Source of the DNA: Mageeibacillus sp. UBA6980
Lineage (GTDB): Bacteria; Bacillota; Clostridia; Saccharofermentanales; Saccharofermentanaceae
Assembly (NCBI GenBank): GCA_002450095.1
Contig: DJYK01000021.1
Location: forward strand, 1 to 53,320
DNA: 53,320 bases
Direction of reading: 5' to 3'
Translations under genes and position numbers: made by a program
Shown: in pieces, positions 34,303 to 44,084 of the stretch
Position numbering within the stretch: the stretch's first letter is position 1
How the letters are laid out: the number at the start of each line of letters is the position of its first letter
The notes under the pieces: model-generated
Database searches by the model: none
Seen by the model: the letters and a program-made list of their open reading frames with translations, nothing else
What the model was told of the DNA's origin: nothing

Positions 34303-35865
34303 ATGGCTTCCAAAGTTAAAGTTGTGCAGGTGCACACGTCTTTTATGGACGGAATGACACCTGTTAAGGCAAAGATCGAAGTATCGATCACACCGGGTCT
34401 TCCGACATTTGATGTTATAGGACTGTGCGATTCTTCGATAAGGGAATCGAGGGGGAGGATACAGACTGCGCTTGTCTCATCGGGGTTTAATATGCCGAAG
34501 GGACATATAACGGCATCGATATCCCCTTCGTACGTAAAGAAATCCGGAACGGGTTTTGATCTTCCGATCGCGATAGGGATGCTCATTGCTTCCGGTCAGG
34601 TCCCGGTAAGTAAGGACAAAAGGATATTCTCGAGCGGAGAGATAGAACTTACAGGTAAGGTCAAAGGAACTCCGTCTGCGGCTTTGAGACTTCGCCTTAT
34701 CGATGAAGAATACGATTATGTGTTCATACCGGCGGATGAAGAAGACGGTGCAAGATGCGCCGGTATAGAGGCGATGACGGTAAAAAGCCTCGAAGAGGTC
34801 GGAGACATCCTGAACGGAAGCAGGTATGAACCGGTATTATTCGATGTCAGGGACGTCAGAGGATACTATGATGATATCCCTGATTTCTCATCGGTCAAGG
34901 GTCAGAGTAAAGCGGTCAGGGCTCTTCTGATAGCGGCGGCAGGCGTGCATAATATCCTTCTGCTCGGAAGTCCCGGATGCGGGAAGACGATGGCAGGGAA
35001 GATACTTGCCGGTATCCTTCCTCCTCTTAAAGGACCGGAGATAGGGGACGTATATGCCGTTATGGAAGCAGCAGGTCTTAAGGCGGATCCTGAGAGCGAA
35101 CTCGTATTAAGTGACAGAAGACCGTTCAGGTATATCTATCCCGGGATGAGCAAAGGAAGGATACTCGGTATCCCGAGCAAACTTCTTCCCGGGGAATTCG
35201 CTTTGGCAAATCACGGTGTCCTGTTCGCGGATGAGATCTTCGAGTACAAAAGGGAGGTGCTCGAGGCATTAAGAGTGCCGCTCGAAGATCATGTAGTCAG
35301 GATGAGTAAGGACGGTAGGAATTTTGCTTTTCCGGCATCGTTTGTATTTGTCGCGGCAGGTAATCCCTGCAGATGTGGAATGCTGTACGAAGAGGGCAGG
35401 CGATGCACGTGTACGCCTAATGTCATCAGGAATTATATGTCGAAGCTGTCCGGACCTATAAGGGACAGGATAGATCTTGTCGCGGAGATGCGTTCCATAT
35501 CGGGAGCAAGTCTTACCGAGTCCGCGATAAAGGAAGACAAGAGAATGAATGATGAGCTGAGATCCCTCGTGAAGGGGGCATGGGATATGCAAAAGGAGAG
35601 GTTTAACGACAACATATTTAACGGCACCTGCTGCAATGTCGACGCGGATCTTTTCAGAGCGAGCTCCGACGTCGTTAAATACGCATCCGAGATAGCCGAG
35701 AGAGCCGGGTTCTCGGCGAGAGGTTTTAACCGGATACTTCGCGTGGGAAGAACGATCGCGGATATAGACGGAAGATCGGATATGACAAGAAATGATGTAG
35801 GCGAAGCGGGTATTTACAGGAAAGGGGACAGAGAAGATGGAAGAATCGGATATCAGGCTTCTTGA
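34303..35865 (+). CDS. comM: ComM/YifB-type Mg-chelatase-like AAA+ ATPase
   Basis: ComM is a hexameric helicase that helps branch migration during natural transformation. I start at 34303 (MASKVKVVQVHT, 520 residues) because AGGGAGGA stands just upstream; an ATG at 34204 would include the promoter. The N-terminal Lon-like domain has GLPTFDVIGLCDSSIRES and the SISPSYVKKSGTGFDLPIA segment. Walker A is LLGSPGCGKTMAGK, Walker B VLFADEIFE, and a Cys-rich CRCGMLYEEGRRCTC zinc-like insertion follows, as in YifB. dprA overlaps its end by 29 bases, which supports a role in DNA uptake. Confidence 0.94.
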   Translation: MASKVKVVQVHTSFMDGMTPVKAKIEVSITPGLPTFDVIGLCDSSIRESRGRIQTALVSSGFNMPKGHITASISPSYVKKSGTGFDLPIAIGMLIASGQVPVSKDKRIFSSGEIELTGKVKGTPSAALRLRLIDEEYDYVFIPADEEDGARCAGIEAMTVKSLEEVGDILNGSRYEPVLFDVRDVRGYYDDIPDFSSVKGQSKAVRALLIAAAGVHNILLLGSPGCGKTMAGKILAGILPPLKGPEIGDVYAVMEAAGLKADPESELVLSDRRPFRYIYPGMSKGRILGIPSKLLPGEFALANHGVLFADEIFEYKREVLEALRVPLEDHVVRMSKDGRNFAFPASFVFVAAGNPCRCGMLYEEGRRCTCTPNVIRNYMSKLSGPIRDRIDLVAEMRSISGASLTESAIKEDKRMNDELRSLVKGAWDMQKERFNDNIFNGTCCNVDADLFRASSDVVKYASEIAERAGFSARGFNRILRVGRTIADIDGRSDMTRNDVGEAGIYRKGDREDGRIGYQAS

Positions 35866-37057
35866 GCATACTGCAATAAGATATGTGACCAAGATGGATT
35901 ACAAAGTGTGGAAAGAATTAGAGTTAAAAGGTTTCATTTTTAAAAAGGATTATCCTGTATTAAGCGAACTTAGAAGGATCCTTAAGGACATGAACAGCAA
36001 CGTATTGTCCGAGAGGTCATTGACTCTCATATCGGATGCCGTAAAGCAGACTGATAAAGTTAAAGCTTCGATGGATAAATATGCCGACATTATTCAGAAA
36101 AACAATATAGCGATCATAAGCGGGCGTGATCCTCTGTATCCGATGTCATGGGAGAATCTGAGCGGGATGCCTCCGATAATCTTCGCGCGGGGTAATCTTC
36201 GGATCCTTGACGATCTGACGTGTTCCGGGACCTGCTCGATCGTAGGAAGCAGGACACCCGGAAGGTATGCTCTGTATGCGACGGGTGAGTTTACAAAGGA
36301 GCTTATAAGAAGGGACGTAGTCATCGTATCGGGACTTGCTCTTGGTATCGACAGAAAGGCTCATGAGACATGTCTTGATGAAGGAGGGAAGACGATAGCG
36401 TTTGTACCCGGAGGATGTGACATTATCTATCCGTATCAGAACAGGGATATATACGAGAGGTTATGCGAGAGTGGATTGGTGCTGTCGGAACTTCCTCCCG
36501 GACAGGAAGTGATAAAGCAGTACTTTCCTTCAAGGAACAGACTTATATCCGCTTTGGGAGACGCATGCCTCATCATGGAGGCCGGCGTTCACAGCGGAAC
36601 ACTTCATACCGCATCCTTCGCAGCGGCTCAGGGTAAAGATGTATATGTTCTTCCAAACAGTATTTATTCGGATAATTCGCTGGGCGGACTTCTGCTCCTT
36701 CGGGACGGCGCGGAAGTACTGATCGATTCTGATACGGTCTATGATAGCATCCGAACGGAGATCAGTAACAGGATGATGCAATGCGAAGAGTTCCTTAGTA
36801 AGTGCGATTCAAGGATGGACCTTAGTGCGGACAACCTTCGACGGATAGCAAAAGAGAACCCGGGTGATCTTGAAGAGCACGAATGGGAGATGATACTATG
36901 TGACGAGATATCAGAGAGACCTAAGAACATAGATGAGCTTGCCGTAAGTCTCGGGATACCGTTCTCGTATCTGTCGGCTCTTATAACATCTCTCGAGACG
37001 GAAGGACGTATCGCAAACGAGCACGGCAAATATGTTTTGACAATTCACGGGCGTTAA
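35837..37057 (+). CDS. dprA: DNA processing protein DprA
   Basis: Loads RecA on incoming single-stranded DNA during transformation. The 406-residue protein has a SAM-like N-terminal domain, then the extended Rossmann fold: SIVGSRTPGRYA (residues 134-145), VVIVSGLALGIDRKAHE, FVPGGCDIIYPYQNRD, FPSRNRLISALGDACLIMEA, HTASFAAAQGKDVYVLPN. A winged-helix-like domain closes it (IDELAVSLGIPFSYLSALITSLE). It overlaps comM by 29 bases and is followed by topA, the usual Firmicute order dprA-topA-trmFO. Confidence 0.96.
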   Translation: MEESDIRLLEHTAIRYVTKMDYKVWKELELKGFIFKKDYPVLSELRRILKDMNSNVLSERSLTLISDAVKQTDKVKASMDKYADIIQKNNIAIISGRDPLYPMSWENLSGMPPIIFARGNLRILDDLTCSGTCSIVGSRTPGRYALYATGEFTKELIRRDVVIVSGLALGIDRKAHETCLDEGGKTIAFVPGGCDIIYPYQNRDIYERLCESGLVLSELPPGQEVIKQYFPSRNRLISALGDACLIMEAGVHSGTLHTASFAAAQGKDVYVLPNSIYSDNSLGGLLLLRDGAEVLIDSDTVYDSIRTEISNRMMQCEEFLSKCDSRMDLSADNLRRIAKENPGDLEEHEWEMILCDEISERPKNIDELAVSLGIPFSYLSALITSLETEGRIANEHGKYVLTIHGR

Positions 37058-37101
37058 TCTATAGTAAAATACCGAATCGATGAAAGCGGTGAATAGTATA
37101 A

Positions 37102-39237
37102 ATGGGGAAAAATCTTGTAATCGTTGAGTCTCCGGCCAAAGCAAAAACAATAGAACGTTACCTTGGCAAGGATTATAAAGTTACTGCGACGGTAGGTCAC
37201 TTCAGAGATCTGCCGGATAAGACTTTGGGTGTAAATGTTAATGACGATTTTAAACCTTTATATATAGATAAGAATGTAAAGATCAAAAGAGAGCTTATCG
37301 AACTCGCATCACAGTCTGACGTCGTGTATATCGCAACCGACCCTGACCGTGAGGGAGAAGCCATAGCATGGCATGTTGCCAAGACCTTGAAGATCGATCC
37401 CATGTCCAAGTGCAGGGTCACTTTTAACGAGATCACGAAGAAGGCTGTTCAGGAGGCCATCGCCAATCCGAGAACCGTTGATATGAATCTCGTTGATGCA
37501 CAGCAGGCAAGAAGAGTGCTCGACAGACTCGTAGGTTATGAATTGAGTCCGCTCCTTTGCAAGAAGATTAAGACCGGTCTCTCGGCCGGAAGAGTTCAGT
37601 CCGTTGTTACCAGAATGGTTATGGATAAGGATGCGGAGATCGATGCTTTCATTCCTGAAGACTATTGGAACTTAAGTGTTGATCTTACTCCGGGATATAA
37701 GAAGGATTCATTTACTGCAAAGTATTACGGAACCCTTAACGGAAAAGATATCATCAAGCCCGAGGGCGGAAGACTTTCCGATAAGGATGTTGCACAAAGG
37801 ATATACGAGACGATCAAGGACAGTTCGTTCAGTGCTTATTCGGTAAAGAAGGGCAAAGGCGCAAGGAAGCCTGCTCCTCCGTTTACAACTTCAACTATGC
37901 AGCAGGAAGCGTCGAGAAGATTGGGTTTCTCGACAAGCAACACTTCACGTATAGCGCAGCAGTTGTATGAAGGCGTTAACATTGAAGGTCAGGGGCAGAC
38001 GGCTCTCGTAACATACATAAGAACCGATTCGGTCAGAGTGTCCGATGAAGCCGTCAGTGCTTCGAGAGGTCTGATCGCAGCCAAGTACGGCGATTCGTAT
38101 GTATGTCCTTATAAGAGGGAATTCAAGAACAGGAACTCTGCTCAGGACGCGCATGAAGCCATAAGACCTTCTCACTTCGAACTTGATCCCGAGAGTGTAA
38201 AGTCGTCTCTTTCTAATGACCAATACAGGCTTTATAAGCTTATATGGGAGAGATTCCTCGCGTCCCAGATGGCGGATGCCGTATTAAATACCGTAACCGT
38301 TGATGCAAGATGCGAGAATGAGATCTTCAGAGCCACGGGAGAGACTGTGGTCTTCCAGGGATTCCTCGCGGCTTATGCAGACTTCAAGGATGATAAGAAT
38401 GCCGATAACGGCAAGGCGATATTGCCCGAGTTCTCCGAAGGACAGGAGCTTAAGAATCTGGGAGCCAAGATAGAGGCAAAGCAGACGCTGCCTCCGGCTC
38501 ATTACAATGAAGCGTCTCTTATCAAGGCGATGGAAGAGTTCGGTATCGGAAGACCGTCCACTTATTCGAAGACCATTACGACGGTACTCGACAGACACTA
38601 TGTCGATAAGGAGGGAAAGAACCTTCTTATTACTGAACTCGGTAAGCTCGTAACAGGTATGCTCGAAGAGAACTTTAACGAGATCGTCGATGTCTCATTT
38701 ACTGCCGGAATGGAGTCGAAGCTTGATGATGTCGAGATGGGCAATAAGGACTGGGTAGGAGTGCTTAAGGAGTTCTATCCTGATTTCCATGAGAAGATAA
38801 AGAAGGCCGATGCGAGCATCGAGAAGGTCAAGATCGAAGATGTTAAGACCGGTGAGATCTGTCCGGAATGCGGAGGAGATCTCGTTATTAAGGACAGCAG
38901 GAACGGAAAGTTCATAGCATGTTCCAATTATCCCGACTGTACTTATAAGAAGAGCATCGATGTATATGCGAAGGGCAAGTGTCCTCTGTGCGGTTCGGGC
39001 ATTCTTGTTAAGAGAACGATAAAGAATCACCGGACGTTCTATGTCTGTGATAAGAAGGGTAATGATCCCGAGTGCGGATTTATATCATGGGATCTTCCCG
39101 TCGAGAATAAGAAATGCGATACCTGCGGTTCATATATGGTGCTTCACAGATTCAGGGGCAAGATGTATCCGAGGTGCAGCAACGAAGATTGTCCGTCCCG
39201 TAAGAATCGTTCCGGGAAATCCGGAAAATCGGAATAA
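37102..39237 (+). CDS. topA: DNA topoisomerase I
   Basis: Type IA enzyme that relaxes negative supercoils. The 711 residues start with the TOPRIM motif LVIVESPAKAKTIERYLG, followed by DPDREGEAIAWH, the catalytic tyrosine in VTYIRTDSVR, and the PTSTYSKT-like segment GRPSTYSKTI. The C-terminus has three four-Cys zinc fingers (starting CPECGG, CPLCGSG and CDTCGSY). The ribosome binding site is weak (AAAGCGGTG). trmFO overlaps the stop by one base (TAATG). Confidence 0.97.
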   Translation: MGKNLVIVESPAKAKTIERYLGKDYKVTATVGHFRDLPDKTLGVNVNDDFKPLYIDKNVKIKRELIELASQSDVVYIATDPDREGEAIAWHVAKTLKIDPMSKCRVTFNEITKKAVQEAIANPRTVDMNLVDAQQARRVLDRLVGYELSPLLCKKIKTGLSAGRVQSVVTRMVMDKDAEIDAFIPEDYWNLSVDLTPGYKKDSFTAKYYGTLNGKDIIKPEGGRLSDKDVAQRIYETIKDSSFSAYSVKKGKGARKPAPPFTTSTMQQEASRRLGFSTSNTSRIAQQLYEGVNIEGQGQTALVTYIRTDSVRVSDEAVSASRGLIAAKYGDSYVCPYKREFKNRNSAQDAHEAIRPSHFELDPESVKSSLSNDQYRLYKLIWERFLASQMADAVLNTVTVDARCENEIFRATGETVVFQGFLAAYADFKDDKNADNGKAILPEFSEGQELKNLGAKIEAKQTLPPAHYNEASLIKAMEEFGIGRPSTYSKTITTVLDRHYVDKEGKNLLITELGKLVTGMLEENFNEIVDVSFTAGMESKLDDVEMGNKDWVGVLKEFYPDFHEKIKKADASIEKVKIEDVKTGEICPECGGDLVIKDSRNGKFIACSNYPDCTYKKSIDVYAKGKCPLCGSGILVKRTIKNHRTFYVCDKKGNDPECGFISWDLPVENKKCDTCGSYMVLHRFRGKMYPRCSNEDCPSRKNRSGKSGKSE

Positions 39238-40577
39238 TGAATGAGAATAGAAAGATAACCGTTATCGGTGCAGGCCTCGCCGGGTGCGAGGCTGCTTCTG
39301 TTATTGCTTCATTCGGGATCGAAGTCGATCTTTATGAGATGAAGCCTGTAAGGAAGAGCCCGGCTCATAAGTCTGATATGTTTGCCGAGCTTGTATGCAG
39401 CAATTCCCTGCGTGCGGCTTCGATAACAAATGCTGTAGGTCTTCTCAAGGAAGAATTAAGAAGACTGGGTTCTCTCATAATGGAAGCTGCCGATAAGGCA
39501 GAGGTTCCGGCAGGCGGTGCTTTGGCCGTTGACAGGGATGAATTCTCGGGATTCATCACCGATAAGATCAGGAATAATCCTCTCATTCATATAATAAGCG
39601 AAGAAGTTCAGACCATTCCGGAGAACGGACTTGTCATCATTGCTACGGGACCTCTTACGGACGGTGCCCTGTATGATTACATTATGAGACTTACCGGAAA
39701 CAGGGATCTTCATTTCTTTGACGCTGCCGCACCTATAGTCTCGGCGGAATCCATAGATATGAATAAGGCGTTCAGACAGTCAAGATACGGTAAGGGCGGT
39801 AATGACTATATCAATTGCCCGATGAACGAGAAAGAATATAAAGCGTTCTATAATGCTTTGATAACTGCCGAGAAGGCGTCTGTTCACGGATTCGATAAGA
39901 TCAATGTATTTGAAGGCTGCATGCCGATAGAGGTCATGGCTTCAAGGGGAGAGGATACGATGCGGTTCGGTCCGTTGAAGCCGGTCGGTCTTACCGATCC
40001 CCGAACCGGAAAGGAGCCTTATGCCTGTCTTCAGTTAAGACAGGACGACAGAGCATCTTCCATGTATAACCTTGTAGGATTTCAGACAAGACTTAAGTTT
40101 CCCGAACAGAAAAGGGTATTCGGCATGATACCGGGTCTTGAGAATGCCGAATATCTGAGATACGGTGTAATGCATCGAAATACATATATCGATTCTCCGA
40201 GACTTCTCGGACCGGATTACAGTATGAGGGAACATCCTGACATTTACTTTGCCGGACAGATAACGGGAGTGGAAGGATATATCGAATCAGCAGCATCCGG
40301 ATTCATGGCCGGATTATACGCGGCACTTAAGGTCCTTGGCATATCTTTGGATACCGAGCTTGACGACAGGACCGTCATCGGCGCTATGGCAAGATATGTA
40401 TCCGATCCGTCTGTTACCAAGTTCGTTCCCATGAATGCCAACTTCGGTATCGTGGCACAAATGCCCGGAAGATTCAAAGGAAAGACGGCAAAACAGGACA
40501 AGAATTCCGCGATCGCCGAACGTTCTCTTGCTATTGTTGATGAGTTTAGCGGTATAATCAGTAAGATAAAGATCTGA
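39237..40577 (+). CDS. trmFO: methylenetetrahydrofolate-tRNA-(uracil-54-C5)-methyltransferase
   Basis: FAD- and folate-dependent enzyme that makes ribothymidine at position 54 of tRNAs, the Gram-positive alternative to TrmA. The 446-residue protein opens with the FAD-binding TVIGAGLAGCEAA, then the family motif ELVCSNSLRAAS and GLLKEELRRLGS. Later segments are FEGCMPIEVMASRGEDTMRFGPLKPVGL (split motif near 225-250) and GQITGVEGYIESAASG. It is coupled to topA by stop-start overlap, the standard Firmicute arrangement. Confidence 0.97.
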   Translation: MNENRKITVIGAGLAGCEAASVIASFGIEVDLYEMKPVRKSPAHKSDMFAELVCSNSLRAASITNAVGLLKEELRRLGSLIMEAADKAEVPAGGALAVDRDEFSGFITDKIRNNPLIHIISEEVQTIPENGLVIIATGPLTDGALYDYIMRLTGNRDLHFFDAAAPIVSAESIDMNKAFRQSRYGKGGNDYINCPMNEKEYKAFYNALITAEKASVHGFDKINVFEGCMPIEVMASRGEDTMRFGPLKPVGLTDPRTGKEPYACLQLRQDDRASSMYNLVGFQTRLKFPEQKRVFGMIPGLENAEYLRYGVMHRNTYIDSPRLLGPDYSMREHPDIYFAGQITGVEGYIESAASGFMAGLYAALKVLGISLDTELDDRTVIGAMARYVSDPSVTKFVPMNANFGIVAQMPGRFKGKTAKQDKNSAIAERSLAIVDEFSGIISKIKI

Positions 40578-40593
40578 AGATAAGGAGATCCTA

Positions 40594-41550
40594 ATGAATC
40601 TTAAGAAGGTGCCCAAAGAAGACTATGTTCCGGAACAGCATGGTCCTGTCTTTAATTTTTTTCATACATTATCGACACATTTTTTTACCATCACATCAGT
40701 AAATCTGCTTTTCCTGATCTTCAATATTCCGATGATGCTCCTGGCTTTTTCGATGGTATTGTTCTTTTTGCCCTTTATTAATGACGTATTCATTCCGGAA
40801 AACTTCGTTCAGTTCATGATCGATGCGGGGGTTGTCGGAAATACGGCGATCAATGACGTAGGAACGGATGCGGCTTATCAGATCTATTATCTTATAGTCC
40901 TGTTCTGCGTTATGTTCCTGCTCGGATCGACCCTGGTGGTTATAGGACCGTTTCAGGCAGGGTTTTCCCAGATATACAGAAACCTCTACAGACAGGAAGG
41001 GGTATTCCTGTTCACCGATTTTAAGGACGGTCTTAAGAATAACTGGAAGCAGTCTCTTGCCGCTTCGCTGATCTCTATCGTTGTAACGTGCCTTACCCTT
41101 TTTGCGGCAGGCTTCTATATGAATATCGGAACAGGGTGGGGAACGGCGTTAAGTACATTCTTTGTCATACTATTCTTTGTATTCGTGATAATACAGAACA
41201 TGGTCTATACCATGATCGTATCAAGGGAGCTTCCTCTTCGTAAGATGTATAAGAATGCGTTCCTGTTTTTTCTTTTAAAGTTCGGTCCGTGCCTTGCGCT
41301 TATCCTGATGCTTATCGTGCTTCTGCTCGTGCTGCCGGCGATGCTTCTGGTGACGACTACTTATTTTGCATATGCGCTGGTAGTATTCTACTATCTGGTG
41401 TTTATATTCGGCTTTGTTCAGTTTGTACTGGCGTACTTTACCGGAGAAGTAATAAAGCAGTACATCGCACCTTTGGATCCCGTTCCTGAACAGGAAGAGG
41501 AGGACGACTTTGCTGACGACTTAAGTGATGAGGAAGGCGATGGAAACTAG
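40594..41550 (+). CDS. YesL-like (DUF624) polytopic membrane protein
   Basis: A 318-residue membrane protein with about six helices. The first helix has the NLLFLIFNIPMMLL pattern and the loop after the third reads GPFQAGFSQIYRNLYRQEGVFLFTDFKDG; both recall the YesL/DUF624 family, where a GPATAG motif and FKDAFKKN segment occupy these places. The last 35 residues are very acidic and cytoplasmic. GGAGAT precedes the ATG, 14 bases after trmFO. It overlaps the PP2C gene by 11 bases, so the membrane protein and the phosphatase are made together; function unknown. Confidence 0.78.
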   Translation: MNLKKVPKEDYVPEQHGPVFNFFHTLSTHFFTITSVNLLFLIFNIPMMLLAFSMVLFFLPFINDVFIPENFVQFMIDAGVVGNTAINDVGTDAAYQIYYLIVLFCVMFLLGSTLVVIGPFQAGFSQIYRNLYRQEGVFLFTDFKDGLKNNWKQSLAASLISIVVTCLTLFAAGFYMNIGTGWGTALSTFFVILFFVFVIIQNMVYTMIVSRELPLRKMYKNAFLFFLLKFGPCLALILMLIVLLLVLPAMLLVTTTYFAYALVVFYYLVFIFGFVQFVLAYFTGEVIKQYIAPLDPVPEQEEEDDFADDLSDEEGDGN

Positions 41551-42421
41551 TTTCTCGGAACTTACGTATCTTCAGGGAGTAGTCTTTCCCGCGTTGATAC
41601 TGTTTCTGTTAACTTTGCTCGTCTTTGTCTGGATCGTTGTCTTGTATTTTAAGAAGCACCGGCAGGGGAAACCTGATGACTCCGAGTTGTTTATTGACTG
41701 TGCTTACTTCAAAGAGATAGGCAAAAGACCGTCACAGCAGGATTCGGTGTTCATATCAAATCTGTCCGATTATAAGAAATACGGGATAACAGCCGTCGTT
41801 GCAGACGGTATGGGCGGCATGGAATTCGGTGGCGATATATCAGAGAAGGTCGTGGATTTTGTTGAAGGCATGTGTCCGATGTCGTTCTTTGCTTCCGAAC
41901 AGAATGCCGACGAATTGAGGCTTCTGTCGAACAGACTTTACGATGAGTATCAGCTGTCCGGAGGATCTACAATAGCCATGGTCCATATAGCGGGATCCTA
42001 TCTTAACTATTACAGCGTCGGAGACAGCGATATCATACTTATCAGAGATAACGTGGCGACCATACTTAATCCCAGACAGAATTATATGGCGATGCTCATA
42101 AAATCCTTATGCCGTAATAATAAGCAGACTCAAACCGCCTATAGCAATGCCAAAGCCCGGGCGCTTGTGGACTTCATGGGAAATCTCAATCCGCGTGTTA
42201 TATATACCAAGAAACCGATAAGGATATTTGACGGTGATAAGATAATCGTAAGCTCGGACGGACTTACCGATGCCGTTCCGATCAATAAGATCACGCGATA
42301 CCTTAAGGACAGTGCCGCTTCGACCGCTGTCGAACTGAAGCGGGCGGTGGCTTCGAAGAAGAGACCAAAACAGGATAACTATACCGCCATAGTCTTTACG
42401 GTGAAGAGGGGATACTTGTGA
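41540..42421 (+). CDS. membrane-anchored PP2C-type Ser/Thr phosphatase
   Basis: A metal-dependent protein phosphatase of the PP2C family. I start at the ATG 41540 (293 residues) because GAGGAAGG sits just upstream; a GTG at 41525 would add five residues. One membrane helix lies near residues 10-35. The PP2C motifs follow: RPSQQDSVF (motif 1 Arg and Asp), VVADGMGGMEFGG with the paired metal Asp-Gly, SVGDSDIILIRD, SSDGLTDAV and the closing DNYTAIVF. All metal Asp positions that I can place are kept, so it should be active on cytoplasmic phosphoproteins. No Hanks-type kinase is in the window. The next gene starts within its stop (GTGA). Confidence 0.86.
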   Translation: METSFSELTYLQGVVFPALILFLLTLLVFVWIVVLYFKKHRQGKPDDSELFIDCAYFKEIGKRPSQQDSVFISNLSDYKKYGITAVVADGMGGMEFGGDISEKVVDFVEGMCPMSFFASEQNADELRLLSNRLYDEYQLSGGSTIAMVHIAGSYLNYYSVGDSDIILIRDNVATILNPRQNYMAMLIKSLCRNNKQTQTAYSNAKARALVDFMGNLNPRVIYTKKPIRIFDGDKIIVSSDGLTDAVPINKITRYLKDSAASTAVELKRAVASKKRPKQDNYTAIVFTVKRGYL

Positions 42422-42963
42422 TAGAGAACTATATTCTGATGCATAAAGGCGGACAGGAAGAGTATCGCGATAATGTCTTTGTAAATTACTCGTCCGCTCT
42501 TACGATGGCCATATTGTATCTGCCGTCCGAGTCTGATTTCTCGGTGGCGGATGAGGCTTCGATCTCCGCACTCATCAAGACCAGTTCGAAGTTAAGGTTC
42601 AGGGATCTGGCGGAATCCTCATATCCGATATTGATCAATCTTCATAACTACATGCTCATCAGGATAGATGATAAGAGCATTGAGATAGATCGTAACGGCA
42701 AGGTGTATGCTTATATCGTGCAAAACGGCGAATTGAAGATGCTTCCGAACGGTAAGACGTCGCTCGAGGATAATGACCGCGTAATTTGCTGCACGGGAGA
42801 ATTCATGCGGTGCCTGAACGATATCGCCGTTCTGTCAGATGCGGTCGTATCGGAGAGTGCCGAAGAGTGGATGGATAATCTGATCTGCCGCATCTCCGAC
42901 AAGAACCGTCTTGCCGAAGGCAACCTTACTGCAGTTACGATGATCGTAAGATCCGGTGATTAA
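42418..42963 (+). CDS. degenerate PP2C-like protein without metal site
   Basis: A 181-residue soluble protein begun by a GTG that overlaps the stop of the PP2C gene. Its second half reads like the end of a PP2C fold: a HNYMLIRIDDKSIEI strand pair in place of the GDSR strands, RNGKVYAYIVQNGELKML, LEDNDRVICCTGEF in place of the SDGL strand, and a closing GNLTAVTMIV where an active enzyme has DN. The N-terminal DGMGG motif is absent. It seems a pseudo-phosphatase or a sensor partner of the enzyme upstream. The fold assignment rests on pattern alone. Confidence 0.62.
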   Translation: MIENYILMHKGGQEEYRDNVFVNYSSALTMAILYLPSESDFSVADEASISALIKTSSKLRFRDLAESSYPILINLHNYMLIRIDDKSIEIDRNGKVYAYIVQNGELKMLPNGKTSLEDNDRVICCTGEFMRCLNDIAVLSDAVVSESAEEWMDNLICRISDKNRLAEGNLTAVTMIVRSGD

Positions 42964-44084
42964 CCTCCGTAATAATCCTTGTAGAAGGAATCTGCAAAAT
43001 CGCGCAAAGAATCCTCGGCGATAGCTTCTCTTATCTTTTCCATGAGTTTAACCAGGAACCAGATGTTGTGGTATGTGCAAAGCCTCTGACCGAACATTTC
43101 GCGGGCTTTGAGAAGATGCCTTACATAAGCTGCCTGATAGTTTTGGCAGGCATAGCAGTCGCATTCGGGATCCATCGGTCCGAAGTCCTCTGCAAAGCAC
43201 TTGTCTCTGATGATCCTCTTTCCGTGTCTTGTGAGGATGGTTCCGTGACGGCCGAGTCTTGTGGGAAGGACGCAGTCGAACATATCGACGCCTCTTAACG
43301 ATCCCTCGATGAGATAATCCGGGGTCCCGACTCCCATGAGATATCTGGGCTTGTCTTCGGGCATGAGCGGAACGGTGCAGTCGATCATCTTAATGAACAG
43401 GTCCTTGGGTTCGCCTACGGATATTCCGCCTATCGCGAATCCCGGAAGATCTCTGGCCGTGATCGCCTCTGCGCTCTTCTTGCGTAAGTCTTCATACATC
43501 GATCCCTGGATTATCCCGAACAGAGCCTGGGTGTCACTCTTCTTATGAGCGTCGATGCACCTGTCGAGCCACCTTGTGGTCCTCTCCTGCGATCTGTCGG
43601 CATACTCATGAGTGGAAGGGTAGGGACAGCACTCATCGAAAGCCATGATTATATCGGCTCCGAGGTCGTTCTGTACTTTCATCGAGATCTCGGGTGTAAG
43701 GAACTGTCTCGATCCGTCGAGATGAGAGCGGAACTTAACGCCTTCTTCGACTATGTCCTTGGGACGTGACAGTGAGAACACCTGAAATCCGCCGCTGTCG
43801 GTGAGGACGGAGCCTTTCCAGTTCATGAACTTGTGAAGTCCTCCTGCACGGGCTACGATCTCGCTTCCGGGGCGCATCCACAGATGATATGTGTTGGACA
43901 GAATGATCCCGGCACCTGTTTCAGATACCTCCTCAGGACTCATGCCTTTAACCGACGCCTGTGTTCCGACAGGCATAAATGCAGGCGTATCGAAAGTGCC
44001 GTGAGGGGTATGTACCCGCCCGAGCCTCGCTCCGGTCTGCTTACAAGTGTGAATGTGTTCGTACCATACGGGATAATTACTCAT
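42960..44084 (-). CDS. tgt: queuine/preQ1 tRNA-ribosyltransferase
   Basis: Swaps guanine 34 of GUN-anticodon tRNAs for the queuosine precursor. The 374-residue TIM-barrel enzyme has the family start FDTPAFMPVGTQASVKGM, the base-binding LTDSGGFQVFSL with catalytic Asp, the second catalytic Asp in DMFDCVLPTRLGRHGT, and the zinc site CDCYACQ followed by a His. It overlaps queA by eight bases. The 3' end overlaps the convergent PP2C-like gene by four bases. Confidence 0.97.
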   Translation of the reverse strand: MSNYPVWYEHIHTCKQTGARLGRVHTPHGTFDTPAFMPVGTQASVKGMSPEEVSETGAGIILSNTYHLWMRPGSEIVARAGGLHKFMNWKGSVLTDSGGFQVFSLSRPKDIVEEGVKFRSHLDGSRQFLTPEISMKVQNDLGADIIMAFDECCPYPSTHEYADRSQERTTRWLDRCIDAHKKSDTQALFGIIQGSMYEDLRKKSAEAITARDLPGFAIGGISVGEPKDLFIKMIDCTVPLMPEDKPRYLMGVGTPDYLIEGSLRGVDMFDCVLPTRLGRHGTILTRHGKRIIRDKCFAEDFGPMDPECDCYACQNYQAAYVRHLLKAREMFGQRLCTYHNIWFLVKLMEKIREAIAEDSLRDFADSFYKDYYGG

